Source: an uncultured Ruminococcus sp. (GTDB taxonomy: Bacteria > Bacillota > Clostridia > Oscillospirales > Acutalibacteraceae). From it: a DNA stretch of 64,000 bases. The notes beneath the pieces were generated by a model, which saw nothing but the letters and a program-made list of their open reading frames with translations, was not told the DNA's origin and made no database searches. Below, in pieces: positions 44,832 through 55,633 of the stretch. The translations under genes were made by a program, and so were the position numbers. The stretch lies in assembly GCA_900543095.1 (NCBI GenBank), contig UQQD01000002.1, positions 62,001 through 126,000 on the forward strand, given 5' to 3'. Position 1 is the stretch's first letter. Each line of letters starts with the position of its first letter.

Positions 44832-47312
44832 ATGTATGAATTCAGAGGCTTTACACAAAAGGCAAACACTGCGCTGAACCTTGCAGTTGAATCGGCTCAG
44901 GATATGGGACACACCTATGTTGGTACAGAGCATATCCTGCTCGGTTTGTTAAAGGAAGGCACGGGAGTTGCCGCCGCAGCACTTTCACAGTGCGGCGTTA
45001 CGGAACAAGCCCTCAGCGATAAAATCAGCGGAGTTGACGGCGTTGCCGCATCAACAACGCTGACGCCAAATGACTTTACACCGCGCACAAAGCGTGTTTT
45101 AAAATCCGCAATGCTTATTTCCGCAAGAATGGGCAGCGGATATGTCGGCACCGAGCATCTGCTCTTAGCCGTAATTTCGGAGAGCGACAGCTATGCTGTA
45201 ACCTTCCTCAACGAGCTTGGCGTAAGCGTTGACGCAATAGTTCAGGCTATTGAGGGCAGCTTGCAAAGCGGTTCGGGCGAAAACGGATTTTCCGAAAATA
45301 TGGGCGCTTACGGTCAGCCACAGGGCGGCAGGCAGAGCGGCTCTGCGCTTGAAAAATTCGGCAGGGATCTGACCAAAGCCGCCAAAGACGGTGAGATTGA
45401 CCCGGTCATCGGACGTGAAAAGGAAATCGAACGTGTAATTCAGATACTTTCGCGCCGTACAAAGAACAATCCTGTTCTTATCGGTGAACCGGGCGTCGGC
45501 AAGACCGCCGTTGCCGAGGGACTTGCACTTGAAATTGCAAAAGGCAATGTGCCTGAGATACTCAAAGACAAAAGGGTAGTCAGCCTTGACCTTACAGGTA
45601 TGATTGCAGGCGCAAAGTACAGAGGCGATTTTGAGGAACGAATCAAAGCGGCTATTGATGAAGTAAAAAAGAGCAAAAACACTATCCTCTTTATTGACGA
45701 ACTGCACACAATCATTGGCGCAGGTGCGGCAGAGGGAAGCGCAGACGCCGCAAATATCCTAAAGCCGTCGCTTGCAAGGGGCGATTTTCAGGTAATCGGC
45801 GCAACAACGATTAACGAGTACAGAAAGTATATCGAAAAGGACGCTGCGCTTGAACGTCGTTTCCAGCCCGTTAAAATAGGTGAACCCACTCAGGAGCAGG
45901 CTGTTCAGATTCTTAAAGGACTGCGTGACAGCTACGAAGCCCACCACAAGGTAAAAATTACCGATGAAGCCATTGAAGCGGCAGTAAAGCTTTCATCAAG
46001 ATATATAGCCGACCGTTTTCTGCCCGATAAGGCTATCGACCTTATCGACGAGGGCTGTTCAAAGGTAAGGCTTGCTTCGCTTACCTCTCCGAGCGACGTT
46101 AAGGAGCTTGAGGACCAAATCGCAGATTACGACAAGGAAAAGGAAAGCGCAATCAACGAGCAGGACTTTGAACGTGCCGCAAAGCTTCGTGACGAGCAAA
46201 AAGAGCTTCAGGAACAGCTTGACAAGGCAAAGAAAGAATGGCAGGAAAGACAAAAGACCAATTCGGGTGAGGTAACCGCCGAGGTTATCGCTCAGATAGT
46301 TTCCGACTGGACGGGCGTTCCCGTTGTTCAGCTTACCAAGGAGGAAAGCGAACGACTGCTCAATATGGAAAAGGTGCTTCACGAAAGAGTTATCGGTCAG
46401 AACGAGGCTGTTTCGGCAATAGCAAAGGCTATCCGACGCGGCAGAGTAGGACTTAAAGACCCGAAGCGTCCCGTAGGCTCATTTATCTTCCTCGGACCTA
46501 CAGGCGTAGGTAAGACCGAGCTTTGCAAGGCGCTGGCTCAGGCAATGTTCGGCGACGAAAATGCAATGCTCCGACTTGATATGAGCGAATATATGGAAAA
46601 GCACACGGTGTCTAAGCTTATCGGCTCACCGCCGGGATATGTAGGCTTTGAAGAGGGCGGACAGCTTACCGAAAAGGTAAGAAGAAAACCCTATTCGGTA
46701 GTGCTTTTTGATGAGATTGAAAAAGCGCACCCCGATGTGTTCAATATGCTTTTGCAGATACTTGAGGACGGTCGTCTGACCGACTCTCAGGGCAGAACGG
46801 TTGATTTTAAAAACACCGTAATCATAATGACTTCAAACGTCGGCGCAAGGCTTATCACCGAAAAACAGGGTTCTCTTGGCTTTAAGCAGGAAGAATCCGA
46901 AAAGGAAACCTCGCAAAAGGACATCAAGGAGCTTGTTTTGGGAGAACTTCGCAACGTGTTCCGTCCCGAGTTTTTGAACCGTGTTGACGATATAATCGTG
47001 TTCAACAAGCTTACTCAGGACGAGATAAAGCAGATTGCAAAAAATATGCTCAACACACTTGCAAAGCGTCTTGAAAATATGGACATCAATATCACATTCA
47101 CCGACGCCGCAGTAACGGCGATTGCCGACAAGGGCTTTGATGAAAACTACGGAGCAAGACCGCTTCGCCGTGCAATTCAAAGCGAAATTGAGGATACCTT
47201 ATCCGAGTATATGCTTGACGGCAAGATAAAAGGAAACTCTTCCGTTGAGTGCGATTACAAGGACGATAAGTTCACCTTTGAAACAAAAGCCCAAAACACA
47301 GCAGAAAAATAA
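44832..47312 (+). CDS. clpC: ATP-dependent Clp protease ATP-binding subunit ClpC
   Basis: 826 residues. Two N-terminal Clp repeats (1-145), AAA domain 1 with Walker A GEPGVGKT (218-225), a UVR-bearing middle domain (about 420-475), and AAA domain 2 with GPTGVGKTE. The middle domain and length separate it from ClpB and ClpA. It unfolds McsB-tagged substrates for ClpP, whose gene is not in view. Last gene of the operon. Confidence 0.97.
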   Translation: MYEFRGFTQKANTALNLAVESAQDMGHTYVGTEHILLGLLKEGTGVAAAALSQCGVTEQALSDKISGVDGVAASTTLTPNDFTPRTKRVLKSAMLISARMGSGYVGTEHLLLAVISESDSYAVTFLNELGVSVDAIVQAIEGSLQSGSGENGFSENMGAYGQPQGGRQSGSALEKFGRDLTKAAKDGEIDPVIGREKEIERVIQILSRRTKNNPVLIGEPGVGKTAVAEGLALEIAKGNVPEILKDKRVVSLDLTGMIAGAKYRGDFEERIKAAIDEVKKSKNTILFIDELHTIIGAGAAEGSADAANILKPSLARGDFQVIGATTINEYRKYIEKDAALERRFQPVKIGEPTQEQAVQILKGLRDSYEAHHKVKITDEAIEAAVKLSSRYIADRFLPDKAIDLIDEGCSKVRLASLTSPSDVKELEDQIADYDKEKESAINEQDFERAAKLRDEQKELQEQLDKAKKEWQERQKTNSGEVTAEVIAQIVSDWTGVPVVQLTKEESERLLNMEKVLHERVIGQNEAVSAIAKAIRRGRVGLKDPKRPVGSFIFLGPTGVGKTELCKALAQAMFGDENAMLRLDMSEYMEKHTVSKLIGSPPGYVGFEEGGQLTEKVRRKPYSVVLFDEIEKAHPDVFNMLLQILEDGRLTDSQGRTVDFKNTVIIMTSNVGARLITEKQGSLGFKQEESEKETSQKDIKELVLGELRNVFRPEFLNRVDDIIVFNKLTQDEIKQIAKNMLNTLAKRLENMDINITFTDAAVTAIADKGFDENYGARPLRRAIQSEIEDTLSEYMLDGKIKGNSSVECDYKDDKFTFETKAQNTAEK

Positions 47313-47327
47313 AACACACAACAAAAT

Positions 47328-47360
47328 CGACCTCTCAAAACATTATGTCTTGAGAGGTCG
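47328..47360 (+). terminator. Terminator between clpC and V-ATPase operon
   Basis: CGACCTCTCAA (47328-47338) pairs with TTGAGAGGTCG (47350-47360), followed by GTTTGCTTTT; on the minus strand by ATTTTGTTG. It can serve both convergent operons. Confidence 0.8.
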
Positions 47361-47395
47361 GTTTGCTTTTGCTTATTTAGAAGTCAGTATTTGTT

Positions 47396-48058
47396 TTAAT
47401 ATTCTTTTGCGGAATAATGATGTGCTTTGTCAAGCAGCATATCCTTGACCTTCATCAATCTTGTTCTGCTGCTTCTGTCGTTTTCCTCCAGCTTCATTGA
47501 AATGTACTTTATAGTTTCCTGATAGCGTGGAATCATAACGTGTTCAAGCGAATTTACCCTGCGGCGTGTTTTCTCAATTTCAGCCGACATAAGCTCACAG
47601 CTTTTTTCATACTGAGCGAGCTTTATCATATCGGGCAAAACGTCGTTAAGCGACATTATAGCGTCGTCAAGTTCAAAGGAAGTAAACGCAAAGCCGTACG
47701 GAAAAATATCGCCCTTGTCGCTTGTTCGGCTGTTTGCTTCAAATTGAGGAATCTCAACGCTCATAACATTTTTTGAGCTTATCTCAACATTCACCTGTTG
47801 CTTTGGCGACATAAGAGAGCCGTCGAGCGCCTGTTTTGACATAACTGCGCTTGCGTTTACAAAGTGCGCGTTACATTCGTTCAGTTCACGCTCCACCTTA
47901 TCTCTCAGATCTCTTGTTTCACGCACAAGATCAAGAAACTGACGCATAAGCTCGTCACGTTTATCTTTTAACATTTTGTGACCACGAACTGCGGTTTTAA
48001 GCTGTTTTTTGAGCTTGCTCAGCTGCATTCTCGTGGGATTAACATTCATAATTGCCAT
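47396..48058 (-). CDS. ntpD: V-type ATPase subunit D
   Basis: 220 residues, mostly two long helices that form the central rotor shaft. NPTRMQLSKLKKQL at the N-terminus and NSLEHVMIPRYQETIKYI near the C-terminus are diagnostic. Last gene of the operon, 21 bases after subunit B. Confidence 0.95.
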   Translation of the reverse strand: MAIMNVNPTRMQLSKLKKQLKTAVRGHKMLKDKRDELMRQFLDLVRETRDLRDKVERELNECNAHFVNASAVMSKQALDGSLMSPKQQVNVEISSKNVMSVEIPQFEANSRTSDKGDIFPYGFAFTSFELDDAIMSLNDVLPDMIKLAQYEKSCELMSAEIEKTRRRVNSLEHVMIPRYQETIKYISMKLEENDRSSRTRLMKVKDMLLDKAHHYSAKEY

Positions 48059-48079
48059 ACGGTCGCACCTTCAATGCAG

Positions 48080-49453
48080 TTATTGCTTGCCGTAATATTC
48101 GTCAAGCATATCGTCCTTGATACGTTTCAGTTCGCTTCTCGGCAGAATCTGCAAAAGCTTCCAGCCGATGTCAAGGGTTTCTTCTATAGAACGGTTTGCA
48201 TCATACCCCTGTGAAACATACTCCTTTTCAAACGCTTCGGCAAATTCTGCGTACTTTTTATCCATATCGGTAAGAGCGGCCTCACCGAGAATAACCATAA
48301 GCTCTCTTGCGTCCTTGCCTCTTGCATAAGCGGCAAAAAGCTGGTTCATCGTTGCGGAATGATCCTTTCGTGTACGTCCCTCGCCGATACCTTTGTCTTT
48401 AAGACGTGAAAGCGACGGCAAAACGTCAATAGGCGGAGTAACGCCTTTTCTGTAAAGCTCACGGGAGAGGATTATCTGTCCCTCCGTGATATATCCCGTA
48501 AGGTCGGGGATAGGGTGAGTTTTGTCATCTTCGGGCATAGTGAGAATAGGAATAAGCGTAATAGAGCCGTCTTTGCCCCTGAGTCTGCCTGCACGCTCAT
48601 AAAGAGATGCAAGGTCGGTGTACATATATCCGGGATAGCCTCGTCTGCCGGGAACTTCCTTTCGTGCGGCGGAAACCTCACGCAGAGCGTCGGCGTAGTT
48701 TGTGATGTCCGTCATAATTACAAGAACGTGCATACCGAGGTCAAAAGCAAGGTATTCTGCGGCGGTAAGCGCCATTCTTGGAGTTGCGATGCGCTCGATT
48801 GCAGGGTCGTTTGCAAGGTTTACAAACATAACCGTTCTGTCAATAGCGCCCGTTTCTTTAAACGAGTTTATAAAGTAATTGGATTCTTCAAAGGTGATGC
48901 CCATTGCGGCAAACACAACGGCAAACTGTTCGTTTTTGCCTCTTACGGTTGCCTGACGCGCAATCTGAGCGGCAAGCTGAGCGTGGGGAAGACCCGAAGC
49001 AGAAAATATCGGAAGCTTTTGTCCTCTGACAAGGGTATTAAGTCCGTCAATAGCGGAAATACCCGTTTGGATAAACTCCTGCGGATAATTTCTTGCCGCC
49101 GGGTTCATAGGCGTGCCGTTGATGTCAAGGCGTTTTTCGGGGATAAGCGCAGGACCGTCGTCGATTGGATTGCCAAGACCGTCAAATACTCTTGAAAGCA
49201 TATCGGGCGATACCGGCAGTTCCATTGACCTGCCGAGAAAACGAATTTTTGACTCGGCAAGGTTGATTCCCGCCGCAGAGTCAAAAAGCTGTACCAAAGC
49301 GTTACTGCCGTCAATTTCAAGCACTTTGCATCGGCGTGTCTCGCCGTTCGGCAGTTCGATTTCGCCGAGTTCGTCGTACTTTACGTCCTCAACGTCGCTT
49401 ACCATCATAAGAGGGCCTGCAACCTCTCTTATCGTGCGATATTCCTTTGGCAT
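48080..49453 (-). CDS. ntpB: V-type ATPase subunit B
   Basis: 457 residues, the non-catalytic nucleotide-binding subunit of the V1 head. It has the ATPase fold without a P-loop Lys, with [18 protein letters not shown] in that place, and [19 protein letters not shown]. The start shares one base with the stop of subunit A. Confidence 0.97.
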   Translation of the reverse strand: MPKEYRTIREVAGPLMMVSDVEDVKYDELGEIELPNGETRRCKVLEIDGSNALVQLFDSAAGINLAESKIRFLGRSMELPVSPDMLSRVFDGLGNPIDDGPALIPEKRLDINGTPMNPAARNYPQEFIQTGISAIDGLNTLVRGQKLPIFSASGLPHAQLAAQIARQATVRGKNEQFAVVFAAMGITFEESNYFINSFKETGAIDRTVMFVNLANDPAIERIATPRMALTAAEYLAFDLGMHVLVIMTDITNYADALREVSAARKEVPGRRGYPGYMYTDLASLYERAGRLRGKDGSITLIPILTMPEDDKTHPIPDLTGYITEGQIILSRELYRKGVTPPIDVLPSLSRLKDKGIGEGRTRKDHSATMNQLFAAYARGKDARELMVILGEAALTDMDKKYAEFAEAFEKEYVSQGYDANRSIEETLDIGWKLLQILPRSELKRIKDDMLDEYYGKQ

Positions 49454-51228
49454 CAGTCGTCACTCCTTTCCAAAACGTCCTTGATTTCGCTTTCAAGCTG
49501 AGCCTCTATCGACTCATACTCGGCGTCGATGTTGTTTTCGGGTTCATATTTAAATCTTCCTATTCTTTCGCGAACGGGAATGTTTACAAGCATTTCAATA
49601 TTTGCGCCCTTTTTAAGCGCCTCAAGAGCCTTGTCATAGTAGCTGAGTATTGCCCTCATCATAAGCACCTGCTTTTTGAGCGAGGTGTAGGTATCCGTTG
49701 GGTCAAAAGCATTTTGGTGCAGATAGTCCTCACGAATTGAGCGTGAAGATTCAAGCTTTAGTCTGTCGGGAGCGGAGAGTGCGTCCATACCTACAAGGTT
49801 TACAATCTCCTGCAACTCGCTTTCGTCCTGAAGCAATGACATAAGTCTGCCCCTCAGCTCCATAAAGTCGGGAGCGGCATTTTCGGCAAACCAATCCTTT
49901 AGCTGATCGGTGTAGAGCGAATAGCTTGTCAGCCAGTTGATTGCAGGAAAATGACGTTTGTAAGCAAGGTTTGCGTCAAGTCCCCAGAAAACCTTAACGA
50001 TTCTCAGCGTAGCCTGAGAAACAGGCTCGGAAATATCACCGCCCGGAGGCGAAACTGCGCCGATAACCGAAAGCGCACCTTCTGTGTCGTTGCTGCCGTT
50101 TACAATAACACGGCCTGCACGTTCGTAAAACTGAGCGAGTCGGCTTCCGAGATAAGCCGGATAGCCTTCTTCGCCCGGCATTTCTTCAAGTCTGCCCGAC
50201 ATTTCACGCAGAGCCTCCGCCCAGCGTGATGTTGAGTCTGCCATAAGCGCAACTGTGTAGCCCATATCACGGAAGTATTCTGCTATAGTGATTCCCGTAT
50301 AAATTGACGCTTCACGAGCCGCAACAGGCATATCGGAGGTGTTTGCGATAAGCACCGTGCGTTCCATAAGTGAATTGCCCGTTCTCGGATCCTTCAGTTC
50401 TGGGAATTCGTTGAGAACGTCGGTCATTTCGTTTCCGCGTTCACCGCAGCCTATATATACTATAATATCCGCTGCCGCCCATTTTGCAAGCTGATGCTGA
50501 ACGACCGTTTTGCCTGAACCGAACGGTCCGGGAACAGCCGCAACACCGCCCTTTGCAAGAGGGAAAAGCGTGTCGATCGGTCTTTGACCTGTAGTGAGCA
50601 AAATATCGGGGGACAGTTTCTTTTTGTACGGTCTGCCTACACGAACAGGCCATGTAGTAAACATTTTTATCTTTTTTTCGCCCTTGTCCGTGTCAAGAAC
50701 AGCTACTGCTTCGTCGATAGTAAAGTCGCCCTCGCTTATATCTTTGACAGTACCGCTCATTTTGTCGGGTACCATAATTTTATGCAAAACAGCATGGGTT
50801 TCCTGCACCGTGCCGATTACGTCACCTGCAACTACCTTGTCGCCTGTCTTGACGGTCGGGGTGAAATGCCATTTTTTATTGTGGTCAAGCGACGGAACGT
50901 CAATACCTCTTTTGAGATTGGTTCCAGCTACCTTCATAATTTCGTTGAGAGGGCGCTGAATACCGTCATATATCGAGCCGATAAGTCCCGGACCAAGCTC
51001 AACCGAAAGCGGAGCGCCCGTTGATTCTACAGCTTCTCCCGGACCTAAGCCCGAGGTTTCTTCATAAACCTGAATAGAAGCCTTTTCACCGTGCATTTCG
51101 ATGATTTCACCGATAAGACGCTGACTGCTGACACGCACAACGTCAAACATATTTGCGTCCCTCATACCGTCTGCAATAACAAGAGGGCCTGCGACCTTTG
51201 TGATTATACCTGATTTCAAATTATACAC
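49453..51228 (-). CDS. ntpA: V-type ATPase catalytic subunit A
   Basis: 591 residues, the catalytic head subunit. P-loop [18 protein letters not shown], the long non-homologous region insertion (about 110-190) typical of V/A-type A subunits, and the catalytic Glu in GCGERGNEM are present. It hydrolyses or makes ATP in the cytoplasmic V1 sector. Confidence 0.98.
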   Translation of the reverse strand: MYNLKSGIITKVAGPLVIADGMRDANMFDVVRVSSQRLIGEIIEMHGEKASIQVYEETSGLGPGEAVESTGAPLSVELGPGLIGSIYDGIQRPLNEIMKVAGTNLKRGIDVPSLDHNKKWHFTPTVKTGDKVVAGDVIGTVQETHAVLHKIMVPDKMSGTVKDISEGDFTIDEAVAVLDTDKGEKKIKMFTTWPVRVGRPYKKKLSPDILLTTGQRPIDTLFPLAKGGVAAVPGPFGSGKTVVQHQLAKWAAADIIVYIGCGERGNEMTDVLNEFPELKDPRTGNSLMERTVLIANTSDMPVAAREASIYTGITIAEYFRDMGYTVALMADSTSRWAEALREMSGRLEEMPGEEGYPAYLGSRLAQFYERAGRVIVNGSNDTEGALSVIGAVSPPGGDISEPVSQATLRIVKVFWGLDANLAYKRHFPAINWLTSYSLYTDQLKDWFAENAAPDFMELRGRLMSLLQDESELQEIVNLVGMDALSAPDRLKLESSRSIREDYLHQNAFDPTDTYTSLKKQVLMMRAILSYYDKALEALKKGANIEMLVNIPVRERIGRFKYEPENNIDAEYESIEAQLESEIKDVLERSDD

Positions 51229-51229
51229 C

Positions 51230-51553
51230 TCAATCGTTGAAGATTATGTCTGAGCCAACCGCCTTTTCGACAAATGACGAAAGGCGGGACGTGCCGACAT
51301 TCGTGTTGCCCTTTACGCCCGGAATGGGGATAACGGCAGGAGTCAGCCTGTTTTCATATCGGCTGCGTTCCTTTTCAACCAAGTTGAAAATTTCTTCGGT
51401 AAGATAAATAACAGCATAGTTGTCGCTGTCGGCAATTTTTCTGAACATATGCGGAGCGTCGTCAAAGCTGTCGCACGGAAAAATGTCAAGACCGATAGCG
51501 CAAAAGCCTTTTATGCTTTCCGAGTCGCCGATTACGGCAATGTTTTTAGCCAT
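51230..51553 (-). CDS. ntpF: V-type ATPase subunit F
   Basis: 107 residues, a small Rossmann-like rotor subunit. [20 protein letters not shown] is the typical start and [10 protein letters not shown] the core strand. ATG 51553 is chosen; GTG 51562 is in frame. Both lie inside the end of subunit C, so translation is coupled. Confidence 0.92.
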   Translation of the reverse strand: MAKNIAVIGDSESIKGFCAIGLDIFPCDSFDDAPHMFRKIADSDNYAVIYLTEEIFNLVEKERSRYENRLTPAVIPIPGVKGNTNVGTSRLSSFVEKAVGSDIIFND

Positions 51554-52514
51554 AAATCTCACGCAGCCTTTCTCTTATGATTTCCGTGTCGGTGTTTGTT
51601 CTTATTCCGCTTGAAATAATGTGAATCACCGATATTTCGGCTTTGTTGCCGAGGAAAAATCCAATCAGCGGTTCAGCACCCTCGCTTTTGCGTTTACAGC
51701 TTTCTTTTGCCATAATAATTAGCTTGTTGTCCGTAAATTTTTCAAACGCCGAGGGTGAACGCCTGTATTCCTCCATTGCACTGCCGCAGTCGTATTCGCT
51801 GAGCTTTGACAAAAGGTCAATCAGATATTCACTGCCCTTTAATGCGGCGGCAATGATTTCCTCCTTTTTAAATCCGTCAACCTCAACCAGCGATTTTTGA
51901 AGAAAATCTTTGGTCGTGCCTGTTCTTGCACACCTTAATGCAATTTTTATATTGCTGTAAAATATAAACGTTTCAAAATACTTTTTCAAAAACCTTGAAT
52001 AGCCTGCCGAAAGCACAAGCATTCGCTTCATAGCGGCGGCGTCTAAAACTGCGTCGCACGCACGGGCGTCCGAGGTGTGTGCAAGCTCCTGATACGCCTT
52101 GTCTGCCGCGTCGGAAAGCCAGTCGGGAAACTGCGAAAAGTTTCGGTGCTTTACAGCCTCCTTTATCACGTCAAAATCAATCGTGTTAGGAGAAACAAGC
52201 AGGCTTTCGTAATCTCTGCCTGCCATAGTGCCTTTCAGCACCGCCTTTAGGTTATGAACGTCGTTTTGAATAATAAACGGAGCAAATATGTTAAAGTCGG
52301 GAGCAATCTCCTTTAAATATCTCCAGAGTTTATTTGTGTGATCCTCTATGATCTCGTCAACGCTGTCACCGTCACCGAATCCCTTGTCCGCCAAAAATCT
52401 GCAAAGCTGTTCAGTGGTTTTGCAGGCGAGCATCTGTTCAACGTCCGTGTTTGTAAAAAGGTACTTTTCCTTTGCGCTGACAGAGCCTATGGAAAATTCA
52501 TATGATAATGCCAT
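51546..52514 (-). CDS. ntpC: V-type ATPase subunit C (AC39-like)
   Basis: 322 residues of repeated helical bundles that link rotor shaft and membrane ring. IQNDVHNLKAVLKGTMAGRDYESLL and the tail IGFFLGNKAEISVIHIISSGIRT are typical of the family. Confidence 0.9.
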   Translation of the reverse strand: MALSYEFSIGSVSAKEKYLFTNTDVEQMLACKTTEQLCRFLADKGFGDGDSVDEIIEDHTNKLWRYLKEIAPDFNIFAPFIIQNDVHNLKAVLKGTMAGRDYESLLVSPNTIDFDVIKEAVKHRNFSQFPDWLSDAADKAYQELAHTSDARACDAVLDAAAMKRMLVLSAGYSRFLKKYFETFIFYSNIKIALRCARTGTTKDFLQKSLVEVDGFKKEEIIAAALKGSEYLIDLLSKLSEYDCGSAMEEYRRSPSAFEKFTDNKLIIMAKESCKRKSEGAEPLIGFFLGNKAEISVIHIISSGIRTNTDTEIIRERLREIYG

Positions 52515-52523
52515 TAAATCCTC

Positions 52524-53105
52524 CTACTCTGCAAAAAGCTCACGGTTAATAAGATCCTCAAGCCTGTCACGGTTTGCGGCAATCATAGCCGCAAAGTCCA
52601 TATTTTCTTCTATGTCGCCGCATTTAAGTATAAATCCGCCGCATATGTCGGCTGTTTTATCACTTATTACTGCGGTAAGTCCTGCGTCTTTAAGCCTTTG
52701 CCCAAAGTCGCGGGGGAGTCTTTTTTTATCTCTTGCGTTTAAAAGTATTTCGCCTTGCCTGCCCGAAAGCTTTTTTGCTAAAGAATATATAACTTCAAAG
52801 TATTCTCTGTCGTCAAGTCCGACAAGATATTCTTTTATTGCGTCAACGGTAAAATCAATTTCCTGTCTGCGCTTTTTGAGCAGAGCGTTTCTTATTTCAA
52901 GCTGTGCACGGCTTTTTGACGAAGCGTTTATCTGCTCGACCTTAAGCTTGGCTTTTTCGTCTGTTTCAGCGGTCAGCCTGTCGGCTTCTGCTTTTGCGTC
53001 GTTCAATATTTTATCGCAAACAGCCTGAGATTGTGATTCTGTCAATCTTATGCTTTCGTCGCAGTCTGATTTGATGCGGTTTAAAATTTTATCGCCGCCG
53101 TTCAT
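52524..53105 (-). CDS. ntpE: V-type ATPase subunit E
   Basis: 193 residues: an N-terminal coiled coil (1-90, rich in Ala, Lys and Glu) and a C-terminal globular part ending in GGFILKCGDIEENMDFAAMIA, typical of peripheral-stalk subunit E. GGAAAGGTGG precedes the ATG. Confidence 0.9.
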   Translation of the reverse strand: MNGGDKILNRIKSDCDESIRLTESQSQAVCDKILNDAKAEADRLTAETDEKAKLKVEQINASSKSRAQLEIRNALLKKRRQEIDFTVDAIKEYLVGLDDREYFEVIYSLAKKLSGRQGEILLNARDKKRLPRDFGQRLKDAGLTAVISDKTADICGGFILKCGDIEENMDFAAMIAANRDRLEDLINRELFAE

Positions 53106-53141
53106 ACAGCCCCCACCTTTCCTTGATTTATGAAATTAGCT

Positions 53142-53615
53142 TTAAATGTTGAGCGATGCAACCGAAATAACAACAAGAAGCGAAATGATAAATGAAAGAA
53201 GGGCATATATTTCAACGAGTGTAACCGATACCATAGCTTTTGAGAAGTTACTGTCGTCCTTTGCGCTGATAGCAATACCCGAAACAGCAGCCTTGCCCTG
53301 AGCAAAAGCCGAGAACATACCGCCGAATCCTATGGCAAGAGAGGCGCCGAGATAAGCAAAGCCCTGACCGAATGTCGGAACAGCACCGCCCAAAACGCCG
53401 CATTTTACAAGAATAAGGAAGCTTACGATGAATCCGTAAAGTCCCTGAGTACCCGGAAGAAGTGTCAGCACGAGCATTTTACCGAATTTAGATGAATCTT
53501 CGGCCAAAACGCCCATAGCTGCCTGAGCGGCGCCGCCAACGCCCCTTGCCGAGCCTATGCCTGAAAAAATAGTTGCAATAGCAGCACCTAAGATTGAAAG
53601 AAACATACCGTCCAT
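53142..53615 (-). CDS. ntpK: V-type ATPase membrane rotor subunit K (sodium-type signature)
   Basis: 157 residues, four membrane helices in two hairpins. LLPGTQGLYGF gives L53, T56 and Q57; FAQGK gives Q106; TLVEIYALLSF gives the ion-carrying E135. These match the five sodium ligands of Enterococcus hirae NtpK (L61, T64, Q65, Q110, E139, from memory) with the same local spacing, so a sodium-coupled ring is inferred. GGAGG precedes the ATG. Confidence 0.94.
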   Translation of the reverse strand: MDGMFLSILGAAIATIFSGIGSARGVGGAAQAAMGVLAEDSSKFGKMLVLTLLPGTQGLYGFIVSFLILVKCGVLGGAVPTFGQGFAYLGASLAIGFGGMFSAFAQGKAAVSGIAISAKDDSNFSKAMVSVTLVEIYALLSFIISLLVVISVASLNI

Positions 53616-53617
53616 AA

Positions 53618-55600
53618 TTATTTGTCCTCCTGAATTTTAATATATTTGCTGTTCAGTGAAAACGGCTCGAATTCCTTGCCGCCGCCTTCATAGAACTTGC
53701 TGAACATTTCAACGTACTGCAGTCTCATTGTATGAACATATGAGCCCAGTGCGTTAAGACCGATGTTAATTGCGTGGCCTGCAATCATAATGATTATCAT
53801 ACATATGCAGCCGAAAACATTCCTGCCGAACATTGACGACAGCATATTAAACACCTGAGCCATAACTCCCGTTGTAAGTCCGAGAGCAAGAAGTCTTGAG
53901 TAGCTCAGCAGGTCGCTTATATATCCGGTTATGTCATACAGCGAAACAAGTCCGCCGATAACCTTGCCGAAAATACCTTTTTTGTTTCTGCCCTGAGTCA
54001 ACACAAGTCCGACTGCACAGGCAACGGCGATAACTGCACCGACATACATAACGGCTTGCGAAGTAAATGCTCCGACAGCCAGAACCGCTATGCCGATAAG
54101 CAAAAGCATCCAAAATCCCGTGTCGAAAAACGCTCCTCCGTAATCCTTTTGTTTAAGACAAACATAGAATTTACAGCCCATTCCCACAAGAATGTGGATA
54201 AGTCCCAGCGCAATGGAAAGCGCCATAACCGTGAGGGCGTCCTTTTGCGGGTCGAGAGTCGGCCACGGAATAATATCCGCCATTGTTATTGACGCCCCCG
54301 AAAAATAATTGTAGATGACAGCAGGTGCGTCGCCGAAAAAGCTTCCGAATATAAGCCCCCAAATAAAGGTTGAAATACCGCAGTATTCAAAAAGCTTTAG
54401 GGTATCTTTCATTTTTTGGTCGGGCTTGAATTTTTTGATAATCACAGCCGTCGCTATTGTCATAAGCAAGCCGTAGCCTGCGTCCGAAAACATCATTCCG
54501 AAGAAAAAGTAAAAGAAAAATGCCAAAACGGGCGTTGGGTCAATGTCCTCGTGCGACGGCGGAGCATACATAAGCAGAATGTTTTGTGCCGGGCGTGCAA
54601 AAGCGTTGTTTTTAAGCTTTACGGGAGCGTCGTCGCCTGCGTCCGAAAATTCAACACAACAGGTCGCAACCCTTGTGCAAAGCTCTTCAAGCTTTACGCA
54701 GTCCTCTTCGGGAACATATCCCGTAAGAACAAAAACGTGTCTTGACTGATCCAGTGAATTAATTACGTTGTATTTGTCCGTCCGTATTTTAAAATAGTCC
54801 TGGGTAGCCCTGATGTCGTTTCGCCTGTCGGCATATGAGATTATCTCCTGCTTTGCCTTTTCGGAGCTTTGTTTAAGCTGTTCGCTTTTATCTCTGAGCC
54901 GCTGAGCCTTGATTTTCGGCGTGTGACTTGTCGGATTCATCGGCCTTGCAAATCCAAGCCCTCTGAGCACATTCTCGGCTTCGCCCTTTTGTGAAAGCGG
55001 TACAAGCACTGCAACGCAGGTCATAGAGGGTGAGGAATACTCAATCTCAAATTCAAATTCGAGCTTTGGTGATTTCTCGGCAATCGTTTCGGCAAGCAGC
55101 TTGTCCGAATACTCCTGCGGCAGGCTTCCGATGAATACAGCCGTGGTTTTGGTGTCGCCCGAATTAAGCGGAATATCGAGTCCCTGCCAGGGTTCAAGCT
55201 GAGCAAGAGCTGTTTTAATTCGTGCCTGTTCGGCTGAATTGTCAACAATCTGTTTGTTCAGCTCGGATATTCTTGAGCAAACGCCGATGACTTCATGAGA
55301 ATTATCTGCAATCACACCAAGCTCATCGGGGTCGATCTGACGTCTGCCCGAAAATGATGATAAAAGACTTTTCTTTTCTTTAGTATTTTGGTCAAGTATT
55401 TTCAAAGCTTGCTCCGTTAGTGTTACATTCTTTTCAAATACCTGCATCTGAGAGGTCATATCCACTCTTGAAAAGCCTTTTGCTGTTTTGTCGGCCTTTT
55501 TGACCTGAACAAGCGCATAATCCTGCAAATGTTCAAGCAAGCGTTTTCTGTCCTCCCTGAGGGCAATGATCCTCACGGTTTTCATTTTAAGTTTTGCCAA
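53618..55600 (-). CDS. ntpI: V-type ATPase subunit I (a-subunit)
   Basis: 660 residues. The N-terminal half is a soluble stalk arm with coiled coils; the C-terminal half has about seven to eight membrane helices with FFMMFSDAGYGLL, SYSRLLALGL and the conserved Asn/His helices near the end. It forms the ion half-channels against the K ring. Its stop lies two bases from the start of K. Confidence 0.96.
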   Translation of the reverse strand: MAKLKMKTVRIIALREDRKRLLEHLQDYALVQVKKADKTAKGFSRVDMTSQMQVFEKNVTLTEQALKILDQNTKEKKSLLSSFSGRRQIDPDELGVIADNSHEVIGVCSRISELNKQIVDNSAEQARIKTALAQLEPWQGLDIPLNSGDTKTTAVFIGSLPQEYSDKLLAETIAEKSPKLEFEFEIEYSSPSMTCVAVLVPLSQKGEAENVLRGLGFARPMNPTSHTPKIKAQRLRDKSEQLKQSSEKAKQEIISYADRRNDIRATQDYFKIRTDKYNVINSLDQSRHVFVLTGYVPEEDCVKLEELCTRVATCCVEFSDAGDDAPVKLKNNAFARPAQNILLMYAPPSHEDIDPTPVLAFFFYFFFGMMFSDAGYGLLMTIATAVIIKKFKPDQKMKDTLKLFEYCGISTFIWGLIFGSFFGDAPAVIYNYFSGASITMADIIPWPTLDPQKDALTVMALSIALGLIHILVGMGCKFYVCLKQKDYGGAFFDTGFWMLLLIGIAVLAVGAFTSQAVMYVGAVIAVACAVGLVLTQGRNKKGIFGKVIGGLVSLYDITGYISDLLSYSRLLALGLTTGVMAQVFNMLSSMFGRNVFGCICMIIIMIAGHAINIGLNALGSYVHTMRLQYVEMFSKFYEGGGKEFEPFSLNSKYIKIQEDK

Positions 55601-55633
55601 TTTAGTATCACCACACTTTTATGCTTTTGCCAT

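Noticed and set aside
48515..49195. Plus-strand frames of more than 220 codons opposite V-ATPase subunits (also 52348-53028)
   Set aside because: They are antisense shadows of conserved subunits with low-complexity translations.
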